This document shows positions 1-9,226 of a stretch of 64,000 bases of DNA, in pieces (the first letter of the stretch is position 1; each line of letters starts with the position of its first letter). The notes beneath the pieces are model-generated. The model searched no databases. It was given only the letters and a program-made list of their open reading frames with translations, and was not told the DNA's origin. The stretch is taken from the NCBI GenBank assembly GCA_040768585.1, contig JAXGMQ010000001.1:1426001-1490000 (forward strand), written 5' to 3'. The position numbers were made by a program, and so were the translations under genes. This DNA is from JAXGMQ01 sp040768585 (lineage in GTDB: Bacteria; Caldisericota; Caldisericia; JAAYUI01).

Positions 1-1093
1 AAAGTGTTTCGACGAGTCTTGCCCAGTGGGTAGCGAGAGTGAACTGCACAGGAGTTCCACCGAGGGTTGACATATATCTATCCCACTCAGCGTTGGCAAG
101 TGGTGTTGCCATACCCTCTGAGACATTGAGTCTGGAAAGACAGGCAGCTCTGGCAAGCCCTGAATCTGGCCCGTCAACAAGACCCTTCCAGCCGACTTTG
201 CGGAGGTACGGAAATTTGAGGTAAGACCATGGAAGTGGCTGTTCTGCAATCTCGTCGAGGTAATGAGCGGCGTCAAATTTCGCGAACTCCTTGCCCTTCT
301 GGTCAACGACACGAACCTTGCCATCGTAGAAGTTCATGTGGTTATTCTCGTCAACCAAGCCCATATGGTAGCTATCGTGGCAGTAAAGGTCTTTGTTTGT
401 GATGATGTCGAGGTATGTCTTGTTGGCAAGAACTATGTCATTGAAAATCTGGAGTGACTTCTGAGCGAAACCAACAAATGTCTTTGATTGCTCAAGAATC
501 CAAGCCTGATCTTCTTTGGTGAGTGGCTTGCTGTTACCGCCTGGGAGACCGTGGACCGGGTGAGTGGCTCTTCCACCGATGCGCTCTTGAATCTTCTGTG
601 CAAGAACACGTGTGTGAAGCACTTCTTTGCCAAGCTCAACACCGACTGCCTCGATAAGACCAACGACGTTGCGCTTCTCAACAGGGGCAGCTGGACCTAG
701 CACGAAGTCTGGGGCGGCAAGAGCGTAGAAGTGTGAGACGTGCGAGTGAACCTGGTGGGCGCAGTATGCAGCCTCTCGAGCCATGAGCGCTGCCTTTGGT
801 GGGGTGACATCAAACATCATGTCAAGCGCCTTTGTGGAGGCGAGGTGGTGTGCCCATGGGCAGATGCCGCAAAGTGCGGTTGTGATTCTGGGCATTTCCT
901 CAACAGGTCTGCCCTTGCAGAATTCCTCAAAGCCGCGAAGCTCGACAACCTGGAAGTATGTCTCGTCAACATCACCCTTGTCATCAAGGAATATTTCAAT
1001 CTTTACGTGACCATCGAGTCTGGAGCCCGGAGCGATTGTGAGTTGTTTCTTGTCTGTTTTTTTCTTCTCGTCGAAAATGATTGGTTCTGCCAT
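1..1093 (-). CDS. mvhA: F420-non-reducing (methyl-viologen-type) [NiFe] hydrogenase large subunit, 3' end outside window
   Basis: Only the first 364 codons are inside the window; the reading frame is open to base 1. The start is the ATG at 1093, preceded by a GGAGGA ribosome site. Residues 75-82 read CGICPWAH, the N-terminal Cys-x-x-Cys pair that binds the Ni-Fe site in [NiFe] hydrogenases; the C-terminal DPCxxC partner would lie beyond the window. The surrounding text (RITTALCGIC, HVSHFYALAAPD, RATHPVHGLPGG) matches the Mvh/group 3c class. It is the last visible gene of the hdr-mvh operon, directly after mvhG. Known role of the family: H2 oxidation feeding electrons through MvhG and MvhD to HdrA. 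Cytoplasmic; no signal peptide. Confidence 0.93.
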   Translation of the reverse strand, partial: MAEPIIFDEKKKTDKKQLTIAPGSRLDGHVKIEIFLDDKGDVDETYFQVVELRGFEEFCKGRPVEEMPRITTALCGICPWAHHLASTKALDMMFDVTPPKAALMAREAAYCAHQVHSHVSHFYALAAPDFVLGPAAPVEKRNVVGLIEAVGVELGKEVLHTRVLAQKIQERIGGRATHPVHGLPGGNSKPLTKEDQAWILEQSKTFVGFAQKSLQIFNDIVLANKTYLDIITNKDLYCHDSYHMGLVDENNHMNFYDGKVRVVDQKGKEFAKFDAAHYLDEIAEQPLPWSYLKFPYLRKVGWKGLVDGPDSGLARAACLSRLNVSEGMATPLANAEWDRYMSTLGGTPVQFTLATHWARLVETL

Positions 1094-1095
1094 GA

Positions 1096-2112
1096 TTATT
1101 CCTCCTCTTCTTCGACTCGCTCGTTGATGAGAGCAGAGGAGAAACTGTAGCGGTAGAATGTGCCAAGCGGATCATCAACTTGGTTCACAATCTTATCCAG
1201 TTCATCATCTGTCATCTCAAGCTCGTGGTCTGTCATGTCCATTACCGAGGCAAGAGCGGATAGCATTGAAGCGCCCTGGTCAAGAACCTTGCCAGTTGGG
1301 CCGTAGCAGCCACGACATGGCATGTTGCCGATGTTTGTGCATTGAGCGCCACAGCCAGCTCTTGTTGCTATGCCCATACATATGACTCCCTGTTCAAGGA
1401 AACACTTGTCTGGGTCAAGATCAACGAGGTGTGGTCTGTGAATTTTCTTGATGTTGTAAATATCTGGCTTGGTTCTGTTGCACTCGTCGCAGAGCGTCTT
1501 TTCCGAGGCCAAAATCGTGCCGTTTGGTGGGAGAGGAGCGCCCTCCTTAACGTGGGCATAGACTGCCTTTATGAGAGTCGATGTAGTCTCAACGGATGGT
1601 GGACAGCCTGGGAGATAGTAGTCAACGTGGATGTAGTCGTCCATTCTTAAGACCTTGTCCATCGCCTTTGGAAGTGTGAGTTTGTTGCCCTTCGGAGAGA
1701 CCCACTCGTACTCTGGGTGAACCTTGTCTGGATTGGTTGTTGAGTCTGTTGTGTTGTAGACGGTGTTCCAGATGCTGGGCATTCCACCCTTGACAGCGTT
1801 GGCAAGGGATGGGATTCCACCAAATGAGGAACAGGCGCCGTAAGCTATAATCAGCTGTGATTTCTGTCGAAGGAGTTTGACCATGTGGACGTTCTCTTCA
1901 TCTCTCATCGCGCCGTGTACAAGTGTCGCTGTCAGGTATCCATCCGGCATCTTCTCGACGTCTTCATACTTTGCGTCCATATATGTCGGGCCAAAAGCGA
2001 TATCGGCTACCTCGAAGAGTTTGAGGAGAAGATCATCGATATCAAGAATTGCCATGTCGCAGCCGTCACATGTGGCGGCGCGGTTGATGGCTATGCGTAT
2101 TTTATCAGACAT
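1096..2112 (-). CDS. mvhG: F420-non-reducing hydrogenase small (iron-sulfur) subunit
   Basis: Predicted 338 residues. The ATG at 2112 is preferred over an in-frame TTG six bases earlier because an AAGGAGG site sits six bases before the ATG. It overlaps the end of mvhD by 8 bp, which suggests translational coupling. Cysteines are arranged as expected for the three-cluster electron relay of [NiFe] small subunits: TCDGCDMAI near the N-terminus, YGACSSFGGIP and LPGCPPS for the proximal cluster, then TLCDECN and a dense group CFLEQGVIC, AGCGAQC and PCRGC. The family passes electrons from the Ni-Fe site of MvhA to MvhD/HdrA. No Tat signal is present, consistent with a cytoplasmic group 3c enzyme. 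Confidence 0.93.
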   Translation of the reverse strand: MSDKIRIAINRAATCDGCDMAILDIDDLLLKLFEVADIAFGPTYMDAKYEDVEKMPDGYLTATLVHGAMRDEENVHMVKLLRQKSQLIIAYGACSSFGGIPSLANAVKGGMPSIWNTVYNTTDSTTNPDKVHPEYEWVSPKGNKLTLPKAMDKVLRMDDYIHVDYYLPGCPPSVETTSTLIKAVYAHVKEGAPLPPNGTILASEKTLCDECNRTKPDIYNIKKIHRPHLVDLDPDKCFLEQGVICMGIATRAGCGAQCTNIGNMPCRGCYGPTGKVLDQGASMLSALASVMDMTDHELEMTDDELDKIVNQVDDPLGTFYRYSFSSALINERVEEEEE

Positions 2113-2557
2113 GCGCAACCTCCTTCACTTCATTCTTGGCAATAAGTTTCTTGCGGATGGGTGAGAGACCGAGTTCATCGATCTGCTTGGAGAATTGAGT
2201 CATTGTGTCTGCAAATTTTTGACCCTCTGATGCCGAAATCCACTCGAGCCTGAAGCGTTTTGGTGAGATACCAATCTGTTTGAGCATACGCTCAAGGAGT
2301 TTGATTCTCCTGCGCTCTCTGTAGTTGCCAGAGATGTAGTGGCAGTCGCCTGGGTGGCAACCAGCCACGATGACGCCATCAGCGCCCTTGGCAAAAGCAC
2401 GAAGCACGAGTTCTGGGTCAATTCTTGCTGAACACATTGTTCTTATCAGTCTGAAGTTTGTCGGCATCTGGAATCTGGAGACTCCAGCCAGGTCAGCACC
2501 GGCATAGGTACACCAGTTGCAAGAAAGAACGACAATCAATGGTGTTTTGTCACTCAT
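2105..2557 (-). CDS. mvhD: MvhD, [2Fe-2S] electron-transfer subunit linking hydrogenase to HdrA
   Basis: 150 residues, the usual length of MvhD (methyl-viologen-reducing hydrogenase delta subunit). The cysteines that bind the cluster are visible: LSCNWCTYAGADLAG near the N-terminus, MCSARID, and GCHPGDCHY. It lies between the double-length hdrA, which it overlaps by 4 bp, and mvhG. In methanogens MvhD bridges the hydrogenase and the HdrA flavoprotein. This is the second MvhD in the operon: a longer one with an extra winged-helix region is encoded upstream of hdrA. Two MvhD copies beside a two-module HdrA suggest one bridging subunit per module; that pairing is inference. Confidence 0.93.
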   Translation of the reverse strand: MSDKTPLIVVLSCNWCTYAGADLAGVSRFQMPTNFRLIRTMCSARIDPELVLRAFAKGADGVIVAGCHPGDCHYISGNYRERRRIKLLERMLKQIGISPKRFRLEWISASEGQKFADTMTQFSKQIDELGLSPIRKKLIAKNEVKEVAHV

Positions 2558-5500
2558 AGTGCCACCTCCTCAAGGGCTGCGTCAATTTGCGAGACTATCT
2601 GTTCGGTTGTGAATCCGAGTTGTTCCATAGCGCCTGATGGGCAAGCGCCAGCGCAAGCACCGCAACCTTTGCAGAGAGCTGGGTCAACGCTTGCCATGCC
2701 TCTCTGCTCATCTCCGCCTTCCTCGACCTTGAGGGTGATGGCGTTGTATGGGCACATCGGGATGCAGATTCGGCAGCCGTCGCAGATGTCCTCGTTGACT
2801 GTAGCAATCGATGTCTCAGATGAGAGCTCTTTCTTAGAGATGACGGTTAGAGCTTTGGCAGCGGCAGCAGACGCCTGGGCGATTGTCTCATCAAGCATAC
2901 GCGGGTGATACGCCATTCCGCAGAAGAACACGCCGTCTGTGGCAAAGTCAACTGGGCGAAGCTTCGGGTGGGCTTCGAGGAAGAAACCTTCGTCATTTGT
3001 TGGGACTTTGAGAATCTGGGCGATTTCCTCGTTGTCTTTGTTGGCCTCAATGCCAGCGGAGAGGATGATGCGGTCAGCTGGTATCTCTAGGTTGCCCTTG
3101 AGAATCGGCTCATGAACCTTAACGAACAGCTTGCCGTCTTTTTCGAGAATCTCTGGTTTGTTCTCTGGGTCCCATCTAACGAAGGTGACACCTTTCTCGC
3201 GGGCGTTGTTATAGTAATGCTCTCTGAAGCCGTACGTTCTGATGTCGCGATAGAGCACGTAGACTTCGACGTCAGGATTCTCGTCCTTGATGAGGTTGGC
3301 GTTTGCCATGGCTGTTGAGCAGCAAACCCTAGAGCAGTATGGATTGTTGTCGTCTCTTGAACCGACACACTGAATCATGACGATTGATTTGACATCATCA
3401 ATCTTGCAATCACCCTCGATGATTCTGTTCTCGAACTCGAGTTGGGTCATGACTCTGTCGTCTTTGCCGTAGTTGTACTCGGTTGGGGTGTGCTGGGTAG
3501 CACCGGTTGCGACGATGATTGAACCGACGTTGTACTCTGTGGTTTTGCCGTCTTTGTCCTTCACAACTGGTCTGAAGTTGCCAACAGAGCCTGTGAGGGA
3601 GTCGAGTACGGTGCTTTTGAGAATTGTGATATTTTTGTCACGCTCGACATTAAAGATGAGGCTCTTGAGGTATGCCTGCATGTCGCCGATTTCGTTTGTG
3701 TATTTGGCGTTCTGCAAGTTTCCACCGAGTTGGTCAGTCTTCTCGATGAGTGTGACCTTGTAGCCGTTCCTGGCGATATCAAGAGCTGCGTTCATGCCAG
3801 CTGCTCCGCCACCAAGCACAAGGGCTGACTGCACCACTGGTATCTTGGTTGAGGAGAGAGGGGTGAGCATGCGACTCTTAGCAACAGCCATCCTGACAAG
3901 GTCTTTGGCTTTGTCAGTGGCGTTCATTGGGTCTTTCTGGTGAATCCAGGAGCAGTGCTCTCTGATGTTTGCCATCTCGACAAGAGCTGGGTTGAGACCA
4001 GCCTCACGAAGGGTTTCCTGGAAGAGTGGGAGGTGGGTGCGAGGGGTGCAGGACGCGACCATGATACGGTTGAGGTTGTTCTCTTTGATGACCTTTGCCA
4101 TCGCCTCTTGTGTGTCCTGAGAGCAGGTGTAGAGGTTGTTTGTGGCAAACACTACGTTTGGAAGTGTCTTTGTGTATTCGACAACGCTTGGAACATCAAC
4201 TGTGTTTGCGATGTTGATACCGCAGTGACAGATGAAGCAGCCAATCCTTGGCTCTTCGTTTGTGATGTCTTTCTCTGGCGGATATTCTCTTTCCTTAAGC
4301 GATGTGTTACGGGCCGGGGCGCAGTCGATGCCAGCCTTTGCGGCAGCGCCAATGGCTCCTGCTACTGTCTCTGGGATGTCTTTGGGGCCTGAGAATGCGC
4401 CAGCGACGTAGATGCCCTCGCGGCTTGTGGCTAGTGGGTTGGTATAGTCTGTCTGGGCGAATCCGTCTTCTGTGAGTGTGAGACCGAGGTCATCAGCGAG
4501 TTTGCGCTGAGACTTGTCTGTCTGAAGACCGACCGAGAGGATGACCATATCAAACTCTTCTGTAATCTCTGAGCCGTCCTCAGCTTCGTACCTGATGAGA
4601 AGGTTCTTGGTCTTTGGGTCTTCCATAACCTCGCCTGGGCGAGATCTGACGTACCTGATACCCCACTCATTCTGAGCCCTGTTATAATACTGCTCGAAGC
4701 CTTTACCGACCGCTCTCATGTCCATGATGAAGATTGTCTCTTCAACATCTGTGACATGTTCCTGGGTCATGATGGCTTCCTTGGTTGCGTACATGCAGCA
4801 CACACCAGAGCAGTACGGTTTGTCGATATGAGGGTCACGAGAACCAACGCACTGAATCCAAGCAATCTTCTTGGGTATCATACCGTCAGATGGTCTAAGA
4901 ACATGACCACCGTATGGGCCCGATGCGTTGAGGATTCGCTCGTACTGAATCGAGGTGAGAACGTTATCGTATCTGCCGTAGCCGTACTCTTTCTTGGCTG
5001 AGGCGTCAAACTCCTCAAAGCCGGGGCAGAGGATGACAGCGCCGACATCTATTGAGCGGGTCTCTCTCTCGTCACTATACTTGATGGCTTTTGCGAGACA
5101 AACGTTTTCGCACATCTGACAACCGATACAGTTATCACGGTCGATTGTGGCAACCAATGGGATTGCCTGGGGGAACTCAATATAGACAGCCTTGCGTTCG
5201 ACAAGCCCCTCATTGAATTTTGACTCAACATAGATAGGGCAGTATTCAACGCAGGTGCCGCAGCCAGTGCAAAGAGACTGGTCGACATAGCGTGGAGCTA
5301 CCTTGATGTCAGCCTTGAAATTGCCAGGTCTTCCACTGATGTGTTCAACCTCAGCGTTTGTTATAATGTCGATGTTCAGCTCGCGTCCACACGATACTAG
5401 TTTGGGGGAGAGGATGCACATGGAGCAGTCGTTGGTTGGGAATGTTTTGTCAAGCTGTGCCATCGTGCCGCCGATTGAGGAAGTTTTCTCAACAAGCGTC

Positions 5501-5613
5501 ACATGAAAGCCAGCTTGGACAAGGTCAAGAGAAGTCTGGATTCCACCAATACCACCACCGACTACAAGAACCGAGCCTTTCACGTTTTTTGGTTTTCCTA
5601 CCTGTTCGCTCAT
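2554..5613 (-). CDS. hdrA: Double-length HdrA: tandem fusion of two HdrA flavin modules
   Basis: 1019 residues, against roughly 650 for a typical HdrA. The ATG at 5613 follows an AAGGAG site; a longer in-frame extension has no such site. Module 1 (about 1-455) has a Rossmann FAD motif VVGGGIGGIQ, followed by CTGCGTCVEYCP and CIGCQMCENVC ferredoxin motifs. Near residue 456 the usual HdrA N-terminal signature (RIGCFICHCGINIA) appears in the middle of the chain and begins a complete second HdrA, with a second FAD motif (LGGGAAGM, near 597) and two C-terminal [4Fe-4S] motifs (CDGCRICIPMCP, CKGCGACAGACP, near 940-990). HdrA carries the bifurcating FAD in HdrABC complexes. The fusion gives two potential flavin sites. 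Which one bifurcates cannot be told from sequence. Confidence 0.93.
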   Translation of the reverse strand: MSEQVGKPKNVKGSVLVVGGGIGGIQTSLDLVQAGFHVTLVEKTSSIGGTMAQLDKTFPTNDCSMCILSPKLVSCGRELNIDIITNAEVEHISGRPGNFKADIKVAPRYVDQSLCTGCGTCVEYCPIYVESKFNEGLVERKAVYIEFPQAIPLVATIDRDNCIGCQMCENVCLAKAIKYSDERETRSIDVGAVILCPGFEEFDASAKKEYGYGRYDNVLTSIQYERILNASGPYGGHVLRPSDGMIPKKIAWIQCVGSRDPHIDKPYCSGVCCMYATKEAIMTQEHVTDVEETIFIMDMRAVGKGFEQYYNRAQNEWGIRYVRSRPGEVMEDPKTKNLLIRYEAEDGSEITEEFDMVILSVGLQTDKSQRKLADDLGLTLTEDGFAQTDYTNPLATSREGIYVAGAFSGPKDIPETVAGAIGAAAKAGIDCAPARNTSLKEREYPPEKDITNEEPRIGCFICHCGINIANTVDVPSVVEYTKTLPNVVFATNNLYTCSQDTQEAMAKVIKENNLNRIMVASCTPRTHLPLFQETLREAGLNPALVEMANIREHCSWIHQKDPMNATDKAKDLVRMAVAKSRMLTPLSSTKIPVVQSALVLGGGAAGMNAALDIARNGYKVTLIEKTDQLGGNLQNAKYTNEIGDMQAYLKSLIFNVERDKNITILKSTVLDSLTGSVGNFRPVVKDKDGKTTEYNVGSIIVATGATQHTPTEYNYGKDDRVMTQLEFENRIIEGDCKIDDVKSIVMIQCVGSRDDNNPYCSRVCCSTAMANANLIKDENPDVEVYVLYRDIRTYGFREHYYNNAREKGVTFVRWDPENKPEILEKDGKLFVKVHEPILKGNLEIPADRIILSAGIEANKDNEEIAQILKVPTNDEGFFLEAHPKLRPVDFATDGVFFCGMAYHPRMLDETIAQASAAAAKALTVISKKELSSETSIATVNEDICDGCRICIPMCPYNAITLKVEEGGDEQRGMASVDPALCKGCGACAGACPSGAMEQLGFTTEQIVSQIDAALEEVAL

Positions 5614-5626
5614 ATTGCTCCTTCCT

Positions 5627-6406
5627 TTAAGCCTGGATGTACTGGTAGTACCTGCCAGATTTTCCTTCTTCTGTGACAAAGCCATCTCTCTGCAGGTCTT
5701 GTATAATTGTGAAAACTTTGTTTGATGGGAGATCTGCTTCAACCGCTATCTGTGGGATTGTCATCGGTACCTTTTCAATCTTCGAGAGAACTGTGTGAAT
5801 CTTGTATTTCTCGGTGATTGTGGAGGCGATCATCTCGTCGAATTCCTTCTCTGAGAGTGTGTCGCCATAGGTGTTTGTTTTCTCGGTGAGCATTGGCTCC
5901 TTGCCGACAAGCCAACCAACCTGCGGGTCTTGTGTGACCTTTCTGGCTGTGGCGAGGTTAAGTCTCACCTGTTCTGGTGTGAGACCCTCAGTTGGAGCTT
6001 GACCGAGTGGCCCAAGTTTGAGGATTTTTTTCCTGAACTCGTCAACTGGGTTGCGAATAAGCTGAAGGAAACCGAGTGAGATGTCGATTCTTTCTGGAGA
6101 GAAACCAGCCATGGAAAGGAGGTTCTTGGCAAACCTTACCCTTTTCTTGGCGATCATGTTTCCTGTCCTGTAGTTGCACTCGAGGAACTCACAACCGGCG
6201 ATGAGAACGCCGTCTGCGCCCATCTCGAGTGTTGCAAGGATGTCATCAGCCTGGATGCGACCAGTGCAAAGCACACGCATGATGCGTGGGATGCCCTTGT
6301 ATGGAGTGCGAATCGGTCCCACAAGGTCGCCTGATGCTGACGAGCACCAGTTGCAGACGTATGTCACAATCTTGGGATTGAAAACTCTTCTTTTTGTATC
6401 TGCCAT
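5627..6406 (-). CDS. MvhD-type iron-sulfur protein with C-terminal winged-helix extension
   Basis: 259 residues from the ATG at 6406, which has AGGAGGG eight bases upstream; the longer in-frame extension lacks a ribosome site. Residues 1-150 are an MvhD domain with its cysteines (YVCNWCSSASGDLVG, LCTGRIQ, GCEFLECNY). The last 60 residues (from TVLSKIEKVPMT to the end) read like a winged helix-turn-helix with a recognition-helix segment LPSNKVFTIIQDLQRDGFV. Long MvhD forms like this occur beside hdrA in anaerobic bacteria. Whether the tail binds DNA or serves protein contacts is unknown. It sits 13 bp upstream of hdrA in the same operon and probably docks on the first HdrA module. Confidence 0.88.
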   Translation of the reverse strand: MADTKRRVFNPKIVTYVCNWCSSASGDLVGPIRTPYKGIPRIMRVLCTGRIQADDILATLEMGADGVLIAGCEFLECNYRTGNMIAKKRVRFAKNLLSMAGFSPERIDISLGFLQLIRNPVDEFRKKILKLGPLGQAPTEGLTPEQVRLNLATARKVTQDPQVGWLVGKEPMLTEKTNTYGDTLSEKEFDEMIASTITEKYKIHTVLSKIEKVPMTIPQIAVEADLPSNKVFTIIQDLQRDGFVTEEGKSGRYYQYIQA

Positions 6407-6422
6407 ATCTTTATCAACCCTC

Positions 6423-7088
6423 CTAGAAGGACTCGACGATCTCATGAACCTCGTCGTGAAGCCTATCATCAGTGAGGAAGTTCATGAAAATTGCGCCATA
6501 AGGACAACTGGATGCGCAGAGTGAGCATCCGCGGCAGAGGTCGCTATTCGTCCTTGCCTTGAGCCCACGCTCTGTCTCGACCATGGTTATTGCCTTGAAC
6601 GGGCAAACCTCGACGCAGAGACCGCAGCCGATGCAGAGATTGTCATCTCTCATCTCGACCTCTTCGTAAACGAGAGCATCCTTTGGGCAGATCTCAACGC
6701 AGGCTGGAACCTCAAGGTCGAGGCACCTGTCGCATTTGAGTACATGCTCAAACTCATCGTTTGGAAGCACACCACCGAATGGGCATGACATGATGCACAT
6801 CCAGCAACCGATGCACTTGTCGTAGTCTACGTTTACCATGCCGGTTTCGTAGTCTATGTGCATGGCGCCTGTCATGCAGGCTGTGACGCACACCGGGTCA
6901 TCACAGTGACGGCAACGCAGTGGATACGGGCGGGTGCCAGCGAGTTCGACGTGGACTCTCTGCTTGGTGAGTTGTTTTTCAAACTTCTCTGAGATGTCCT
7001 CGCCCTCTGGGGTGTGTTTCTTGAGGCAGGCTCTCTCGCACATTCTGCATCCTACACACTTTTCAAAGTCTACAAGTATTGTCTTCAA
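6423..7088 (-). CDS. Polyferredoxin with six [4Fe-4S] motifs (CooF/HycB-like)
   Basis: 221 residues with 24 cysteines in six four-cysteine groups, enough for six [4Fe-4S] clusters: CVGCRMCERAC, CRHCDDPVCVTAC, CIGCWMCIMSCP, a CDRC...CVEICP group, CIGCGLCVEVCP and CRGCSLCASSCP. The order resembles CooF/HydN/HycB electron-transfer proteins with two extra ferredoxin repeats. The start at 7088 opens directly into the family signature MKTILVDFEKCVGC. It lies between the FAD oxidoreductase and the long mvhD. By position it probably carries electrons between the hydrogenase/Hdr core and the neighbouring FAD oxidoreductase; that partnership is inference from gene order. Confidence 0.9.
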   Translation of the reverse strand: MKTILVDFEKCVGCRMCERACLKKHTPEGEDISEKFEKQLTKQRVHVELAGTRPYPLRCRHCDDPVCVTACMTGAMHIDYETGMVNVDYDKCIGCWMCIMSCPFGGVLPNDEFEHVLKCDRCLDLEVPACVEICPKDALVYEEVEMRDDNLCIGCGLCVEVCPFKAITMVETERGLKARTNSDLCRGCSLCASSCPYGAIFMNFLTDDRLHDEVHEIVESF

Positions 7089-7100
7089 GCCGCGCCTCCT

Positions 7101-8333
7101 TTAGAAAACCAGCAGAGCGAGTTTGTCCTCAAGGATATCTTCCTTGTGGCCAGTGACCTCAATCTGTTTCTTTATAAGGCCGTTTATTGTGCCGATGGTT
7201 GTGATTTTTCCGACAAACAGCGCGCCGATTATTTTATCATCTTGGAGAACGACCTTGCGGTAGATTCCCTCTCTGAGGTTTTGGTTAATCATGACCTCGA
7301 AGCGTCCTCCATGTGGTCTGACATTTCCGACTGAGATACAAGAGAGTCCGTAGAACTGGAATGAGTTCATCCAGAACCAACCCCTGTATTCCTTTGGGAT
7401 GCCCATCATATTCAGAGCTGCAACCTTTCCCTGTTCGGATGCTCTTGGCCAAACGAGGTTTGTTGTCGTTTTGCCAAAGGCTTCCTCGTATGTCTCGGTG
7501 CAGTCGCCTGCCGCCCAGACGTTGGGGATGTTGGTGTTCATGTGGTTGTCAGCGATGATTCCGTAGTTGGTTTTGATCTCGGTGTCTTTGATGTATTTCA
7601 GGTCTGGTCTAACACCCTTTGCAAAGACGACCATATCGCAGTAGTGCTCGTCACCAGATTCGAGAATGACGCCCTCAACCTTGTCGCCACCAAATACTTC
7701 GACGACAGCTGTGTTGAGGATTACTCTGATACCCTTGCGGTCAAGACGTCGTTTGATGAGCGCTGCTGCTGTCTCGTCAAGCAACTGAGAGAGAACTTGA
7801 CCGGAGGAGATGACGACAGTGACATCGACACCGGCATCGGCAAGTCCCTGGGCTGCTTTGAGTCCAACAAGTCCACCGCCAAGCACGAATGCGCGCTTTG
7901 CGCCGCCCTTTATCATCTGCTGAATCTCTTTGGCGGTGTCGAGATGTGTGAATGTGAAGATACCCTTCAGGTTGCGACCTGGAATGTCTGGGATCGAACC
8001 CTTTCCACCGACAGCGATGAGGAGCTTTTCATAACCAATCTCGGTGCCGTCAGAGAGAGCAAGCTTGTTATGGATTGGCTCAAACTTGGTTGCTGACTTG
8101 CCCATCGAGAGTTTGATGTTCATGTTGTCATACCATTCCTGGTCGTGATAGAACATCTTGTCATATTTTATCTCGTTTCCGATGAGATAGGAGATGAGTG
8201 GACGTGAGTAGGAAAGATATGGCTCCTCGGAAATCATGAGCATTGAGCTTGTCTTGTCTTCCTGGCGAATGGTGTCAGCGGCGCGAAGACCAGCGATACC
8301 ATTGCCGACTATGACATATTTGTATTTTTCCAT
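7101..8333 (-). CDS. FAD-dependent pyridine-nucleotide-disulfide-type oxidoreductase
   Basis: 410 residues from the ATG at 8333 (AAGGAG seven bases upstream; an in-frame GTG two codons earlier is less well placed). Two Rossmann motifs are visible: VIVGNGIAGLRAA for FAD at the N-terminus and VLGGGLVGLKAA near residue 150 for NAD(P)H. A second FAD contact, NVWAAGDCTE, lies near residue 280. The fold matches the NADH oxidase/nitrite reductase/rubredoxin reductase group, with no redox-active CxxC. Located between hdrB and the polyferredoxin, it probably couples the complex to NAD(P)H, much as Flx or Nfn proteins do elsewhere. The acceptor specificity cannot be read from sequence. Confidence 0.88.
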   Translation of the reverse strand: MEKYKYVIVGNGIAGLRAADTIRQEDKTSSMLMISEEPYLSYSRPLISYLIGNEIKYDKMFYHDQEWYDNMNIKLSMGKSATKFEPIHNKLALSDGTEIGYEKLLIAVGGKGSIPDIPGRNLKGIFTFTHLDTAKEIQQMIKGGAKRAFVLGGGLVGLKAAQGLADAGVDVTVVISSGQVLSQLLDETAAALIKRRLDRKGIRVILNTAVVEVFGGDKVEGVILESGDEHYCDMVVFAKGVRPDLKYIKDTEIKTNYGIIADNHMNTNIPNVWAAGDCTETYEEAFGKTTTNLVWPRASEQGKVAALNMMGIPKEYRGWFWMNSFQFYGLSCISVGNVRPHGGRFEVMINQNLREGIYRKVVLQDDKIIGALFVGKITTIGTINGLIKKQIEVTGHKEDILEDKLALLVF

Positions 8334-8344
8334 TGCCACTCTCC

Positions 8345-9226
8345 TTATACACCGAGCTTCTCAAGGATGGCACTTGGTTTGACCTTGTGCTGCCCGAAGC
8401 CCAGCTCCTTTGTGTCGAGTCCGAATGCGAGCCCAAGGAGTTCTGGGAGGAAGATAATCGGAAGGTCAATCTTTTCTCCGCTGTCTCTCTCAAGCTTCTT
8501 CTGGTGGCTTTCGTACATAATGTTGCAGAATGGGCAGTGAAGCACCATCGCGTCGATATCACCGGCGTCAATGATGCGTTTGAGTTTGCCGCCTGCTATT
8601 TTGACTGAGGTGTCCTCCTTAAAGCCAAGGATACCGCCACCGCAACATTCGTTGCGATTAATAATCTGCACTGACTCAGCGCCGGTTGCCTCAATGAGGG
8701 CATCGAGAGTTACAGGGTCTTCAGGGCTGTCGAATCCGCCAAACACAGTTCTTGGCTTGAGGTAGTGGCAACCTGCGTGCGAGACAATCTTGACACCAGA
8801 AAGTGGAGTCTTGATTAGGTCGGCAATCTTCTCCGGGCCAATCTTCTCGTGGAGCAGTCTTGTGAAGTGCCAGACTTTCGTTGTCCCGCCATATGGCTTC
8901 TTGCCGGCTTTTTTGAGGGTTGCGTTTGTCTTCTCTCGAAGCTCTTTGTCTTCGTGGAGAAGGTGGGCAGCCTCGGTGAGAGTTGAGTTGCAGGCTGAGC
9001 AGAGGGTGACGAGTTCGAGTCCCATCTCTTCGGCCTGTTGCAAGGCAGCGGCCGACATGGCAAGGCTTGAGGTCTGGTTGACATTGCGGATTGGCATGCC
9101 ACAGCATCCGGCTCCTGGCATGTCGACAAGCTCAATACCAAGGAATTCAGCGACTTTTCTTGCTGAGGCTTCATAGTGGAGCCCTCGGGCTGGGATTGTG
9201 CATCCTAGGAAAAGAGCGTACTTCAT
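8345..9226 (-). CDS. hdrB: HdrB, CCG-domain subunit with the heterodisulfide-type active site
   Basis: 293 residues, the usual HdrB length. Both CCG domains are present: GCTIPARG ... GCCGMP ... CSAC in the N-terminal half and AGCHYL ... ECCGGG ... CPFC in the C-terminal half. These cysteines bind the noncubane [4Fe-4S] clusters that cleave a disulfide in the family. The ATG overlaps the stop codon of hdrC by one base (TAATG). In an organism that is probably not a methanogen the substrate is unlikely to be CoM-S-S-CoB; another thiol/disulfide or a protein disulfide is possible. Cytoplasmic. Confidence 0.93.
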   Translation of the reverse strand: MKYALFLGCTIPARGLHYEASARKVAEFLGIELVDMPGAGCCGMPIRNVNQTSSLAMSAAALQQAEEMGLELVTLCSACNSTLTEAAHLLHEDKELREKTNATLKKAGKKPYGGTTKVWHFTRLLHEKIGPEKIADLIKTPLSGVKIVSHAGCHYLKPRTVFGGFDSPEDPVTLDALIEATGAESVQIINRNECCGGGILGFKEDTSVKIAGGKLKRIIDAGDIDAMVLHCPFCNIMYESHQKKLERDSGEKIDLPIIFLPELLGLAFGLDTKELGFGQHKVKPSAILEKLGV

